From NCBI RefSeq assembly GCF_009498295.1, contig NZ_CP040813.1:1991001-2055000 (forward strand): a stretch of DNA of 64,000 bases, in the 5' to 3' direction. Below the pieces are notes generated by a model. The model worked only from the letters and a program-made list of their open reading frames with translations, was not told the DNA's origin and made no database searches. The DNA is from Oceanihabitans sp. IOP_32. Lineage in GTDB: Bacteria > Bacteroidota > Bacteroidia > Flavobacteriales > Flavobacteriaceae. Positions 61,445-64,000 of the stretch are shown piece by piece. Each line of letters starts with the position of its first letter. The first letter of the stretch is position 1. The position numbers were made by a program, and so were the translations under genes.

Positions 61445-61861
61445 ATGAAAAAAGTTTTTCATAAAATATCATCCGTTTGTTTGGCACTTATCGTGCTATT
61501 GTCAACAGTTTCTTTTACTATTGATAGTCATTACTGTGGCGATACTTTAGTGGATTCTTCTTTATTTGGGCACGTTGAAACTTGCGGAATGGATAAACAA
61601 CTATCCAAAAATGATTGTCAAAGTGAAGTTCAGGATGATTCCTGCTGTTCAGATAAACAATTAGTTGTTGAAGGTCAGGACGACCTGAAGATGTCTTTTA
61701 ACACCTTAAATTTTGAGCAACAAGTCTTTGTTGTCTCTTTTGTACATTCTTATATCAATCTCTTTGAGACTATTGATTCACACATTGTACCATTTAGAGA
61801 TTATGCGGTTCCCTTTCTCATACGGGATATACAAAAACTGCACGAGACGTATTTAATTTGA
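61445..61861 (+). CDS. HYC_CC_PP-family small secreted protein, copy 2
   Basis: 138 residues: a signal peptide (CLALIVLLSTVSF), HYCGDTLVDSS, VETCGMD, DDSCCSDK and an RDYAVPFL tail. Same family as the divergent copy at 60732-61154, about a third identical by eye. It lies 134 nt upstream of the CusA-like pump on the same strand, so it is probably in that operon. Confidence 0.9.
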   Translation: MKKVFHKISSVCLALIVLLSTVSFTIDSHYCGDTLVDSSLFGHVETCGMDKQLSKNDCQSEVQDDSCCSDKQLVVEGQDDLKMSFNTLNFEQQVFVVSFVHSYINLFETIDSHIVPFRDYAVPFLIRDIQKLHETYLI

Positions 61862-61995
61862 TTTTAAACAGTTTCCGATAAATATCGGAATAATTAGCCC
61901 TATGGTCAATACTATTTTGGGCTCAATTTCTTGTGTTTAATGTTTTGATTTTATCAAGATATTATTGGATGTATAACTGTTTAATAATCATTGTA

Positions 61996-64000
61996 ATGCT
62001 GAATAAAAGCATCAAATTTTTAATCGAGAACAAGCTAGTAGCCGTTCTACTACTTGCACTTTTTATTGCTTGGGGAGTCGTAAACGCCCCGTTTGAATGG
62101 AATACAGGCTCACTTCCTCGAGACCCTGTTGCCGTAGATGCCATACCAGATATTGGCGAAAACCAACAAATTGTATTTACTAAATGGGATGGTCGTTCCC
62201 CTCAAGATATTGAGGATCAAATTACTTATCCTCTAACCACATCGCTTCTTGGTATTCCGGGGGTTAAAACAATACGTAGTTCATCTATGTTCGGGTTTTC
62301 GAGCATTTATATCATTTTCGAAGAAGATATTGAATTTTATTGGAGCAGAAGCCGAATACTTGAAAAATTAAACTCATTACCAGCCGGACTTCTACCAGAA
62401 GGCGTTAATCCAGCTCTAGGTCCCGATGCCACAGGATTAGGGCAAATATATTGGTACACCCTTGAGGGACGTGATAAAGATGGTAATGTTACAGGTGGAT
62501 GGGATTTACAAGAATTAAGAAGCATTCAAGACTTCTACGTGAAATATGCGTTGTCATCTGCGAGTGGCGTTTCAGAAGTGGCTTCCATCGGCGGATATGT
62601 TTTGGAATATCAAGTGGATGTTAATCCCGAATTAATGCGGCAATACAACATAGGCTTGAGTGAGGTTGTAAAAGCAGTAAAACAAAGCAACAAAGATGTT
62701 GGTGCACAAACGCTTGAAATCAACCAAGCTGAATACCTTATAAGAGGATTGGGTTATATTAAGAAACTATCTGATTTAGAAAACGCGGTAGTTACTTCAA
62801 AAGATTTTACATCCATCCGTATAAAGGATATTGCGAAAGTAACACACGGTCCTGCTACAAGAAGAGGCTTATTGGACAAGGAAGGAGCCGAGGTTGTTGG
62901 TGGTGTTGTAGTGGCTCGTTATGGGGCCAATCCTATGGAAGTCATCAACAATGTTAAAGAAAAAATAAACGAGTTAAGTTCTGGGCTTCCATCAAAAACA
63001 TTAAGCGATGGGAGGACTTCGCAATTAACCATCGTACCCTTTTATGATAGAACAGAACTCATTCAGGAAACCTTGGGGACACTTGATGAAGCCCTTACAT
63101 TAGAAATTTTAATTACCATTTTCGTGATTATTATAATGGTATTTAATTTAAGGGCCTCGGTATTGATTTCAGGATTATTACCTGTTGCGGTTTTGATGGT
63201 CTTTATTTCTATGAAACTGTTCAATGTCGATGCCAATATCGTGGCCTTATCCGGTATTGCAATTGCTATTGGTACAATGGTGGATGTGGGTGTTATCCTT
63301 TCAGAAAATGTGCTGCGGCATATTGATGAAAATGAAGAAAAGCTACCTATGAATACGGTAGTTTATAATGCGACTGCCGAAGTTTCTGGCGCCATCTTAA
63401 CGGCAGTAATGACCACTATTATTAGTTTCATTCCTGTATTTACTATGATTGGTGCAGAAGGGAAATTGTTTAGGCCATTGGCATTTACAAAAACGGCAGC
63501 ACTCACCGCATCTCTTATTGTTGCCCTATTTTTAATTCCACCATTTGCGGCCTATTTATTTAAAAAGAGAAATTTAAAAACTTCTGTTAGTTATATGCTA
63601 AATGGAGCATTGATTGTTTTTGGCGTTTTATCTTTAATTTTAGGCTATCCGCTTGGATTAATATTAGTTGCATTTGGCGTTGTTGGCTTCCTTTCACTAA
63701 AGGAAAAGATTACGTCAAAACGCGCCAACATCATCAATATATTTGTTTCGGCTTTTGCTATCATATTCCTATTGGCGGAATATTGGAGACCACTGGGAGT
63801 AGATAGAAGTATCCTTATAAACTTAATCTTCGTTGGTCTTATCTGTTTTGGTCTTTTGGGTGTATTTACACTTTTTAGAAATTATTATGTTCGAATTTTA
63901 AATTGGGCATTGCGTAATAAGCTGTTATTTCTTTCGATACCAACTGCCATTGTAATTTTTGGAGTGATGATTATGCGTAATACTGGTAAAGAGTTTATGC
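61996..64000 (+). CDS. cusA: CusA/CzcA-type heavy-metal RND efflux pump, cut by the window end
   Basis: The reading frame from ATG 61996 (MLNKSIKFLIENKLVAVLLL) is open to the window end, about 668 codons without a stop. The RND core (EWNTGSLPRDPVAVDAIPDI; ALSGIAIAIGTMVDVGVILS, the signature of helix 4) identifies the heavy-metal efflux (HAE) group. The pump exports Cu(I)/Ag or Zn/Co/Cd through a periplasmic adaptor. The remaining subunits lie outside the window. Confidence 0.92.
   Translation, partial: MLNKSIKFLIENKLVAVLLLALFIAWGVVNAPFEWNTGSLPRDPVAVDAIPDIGENQQIVFTKWDGRSPQDIEDQITYPLTTSLLGIPGVKTIRSSSMFGFSSIYIIFEEDIEFYWSRSRILEKLNSLPAGLLPEGVNPALGPDATGLGQIYWYTLEGRDKDGNVTGGWDLQELRSIQDFYVKYALSSASGVSEVASIGGYVLEYQVDVNPELMRQYNIGLSEVVKAVKQSNKDVGAQTLEINQAEYLIRGLGYIKKLSDLENAVVTSKDFTSIRIKDIAKVTHGPATRRGLLDKEGAEVVGGVVVARYGANPMEVINNVKEKINELSSGLPSKTLSDGRTSQLTIVPFYDRTELIQETLGTLDEALTLEILITIFVIIIMVFNLRASVLISGLLPVAVLMVFISMKLFNVDANIVALSGIAIAIGTMVDVGVILSENVLRHIDENEEKLPMNTVVYNATAEVSGAILTAVMTTIISFIPVFTMIGAEGKLFRPLAFTKTAALTASLIVALFLIPPFAAYLFKKRNLKTSVSYMLNGALIVFGVLSLILGYPLGLILVAFGVVGFLSLKEKITSKRANIINIFVSAFAIIFLLAEYWRPLGVDRSILINLIFVGLICFGLLGVFTLFRNYYVRILNWALRNKLLFLSIPTAIVIFGVMIMRNTGKEFM

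Overview
The window comes from an AT-rich member of the Bacteroidota, most likely a Flavobacteriaceae bacterium. The evidence is the TTTG/TAnnTTTG promoter upstream of tRNA-Leu, the Bacteroidetes-type conjugative transposon genes (traE-traN, rteC, BfmA/BtgA, a DUF5712-type relaxase), and the general protein character. Most of the window, from about 2.4 kb onward, reads as one integrative conjugative element (ICE) in or next to a tRNA-Leu locus. No site-specific integrase is visible, so the far end of the element probably lies beyond the right edge.

Layout: 1-2.3 kb is ordinary chromosome (a DMT permease cut by the window edge, and an M20 dipeptidase). At 2.33-2.49 kb a 5' half of one tRNA-Leu gene is followed by a complete tRNA-Leu(UAG). 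2.7-8.3 kb is the element's maintenance end: a ParB-like protein and a DUF932 protein, each behind a copy of the same 138-nt leader, a 970-nt noncoding repeat and hairpin region, ssb, and two small genes. A structured intergenic region (candidate oriT) precedes the mobilisation genes at 8.35-11.36 kb: BfmA/BtgA accessory protein, relaxase and coupling protein. 11.5-19.8 kb holds a type III restriction-modification pair (mod, res), then a winged-helix fragment bounded by a 15-bp direct repeat, then a coupled GHKL-ATPase / tandem phosphoribosyltransferase-like gene pair that I cannot match to a named system. 19.9-27.1 kb (minus strand) is the mating-pair operon traE-F-G-I-J-K-M-N plus a lipoprotein.

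27.3-35.1 kb is a second defence and regulation block: an amidase with a coupled 30-residue peptide, a type II-short CBASS operon (CD-NTase, E2-like protein, patatin phospholipase) with two tiny genes upstream, a sigma factor / small protein / ImmA-IrrE protease cassette, and an AbiE-like toxin-antitoxin pair with a perfect 16-bp inverted-repeat operator. 35.1-38.0 kb holds a DnaC-like ATPase, a replication-initiator-like protein, a helix-turn-helix protein and RteC, with twin 24-bp operator-like sites between the last two.

38.0-59.9 kb is an almost gapless run of minus-strand genes. It starts with copper-handling genes (AraC-type regulator with a metal-binding-like N-terminus, Met-rich lipoprotein, DUF2933, HMA chaperone, SHOCT, DUF5676) and continues through energy, glycolysis and nucleotide salvage enzymes (lycopene-cyclase-like membrane protein, Usp, NDH-2, type II GAPDH, class I aldolase, dicarboxylate symporter, hydrolase, PFK, D-lactate dehydrogenase-like enzyme, tandem Usp, ATP-cone nuclease, MBL RNase-like protein, AMP/thymidine phosphorylase, PRPP synthetase). 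It ends with a CopB P-type ATPase and an MFS efflux gene that an IS256-family element (39209-40543) has split. At the right edge two HYC_CC_PP small secreted proteins face away from each other, the second just ahead of a CusA-type RND pump cut by the window end. Taken together the element looks like a conjugative island carrying phage defence plus copper tolerance and metabolic backup under stress; the functional integration of the metabolic genes is inference.
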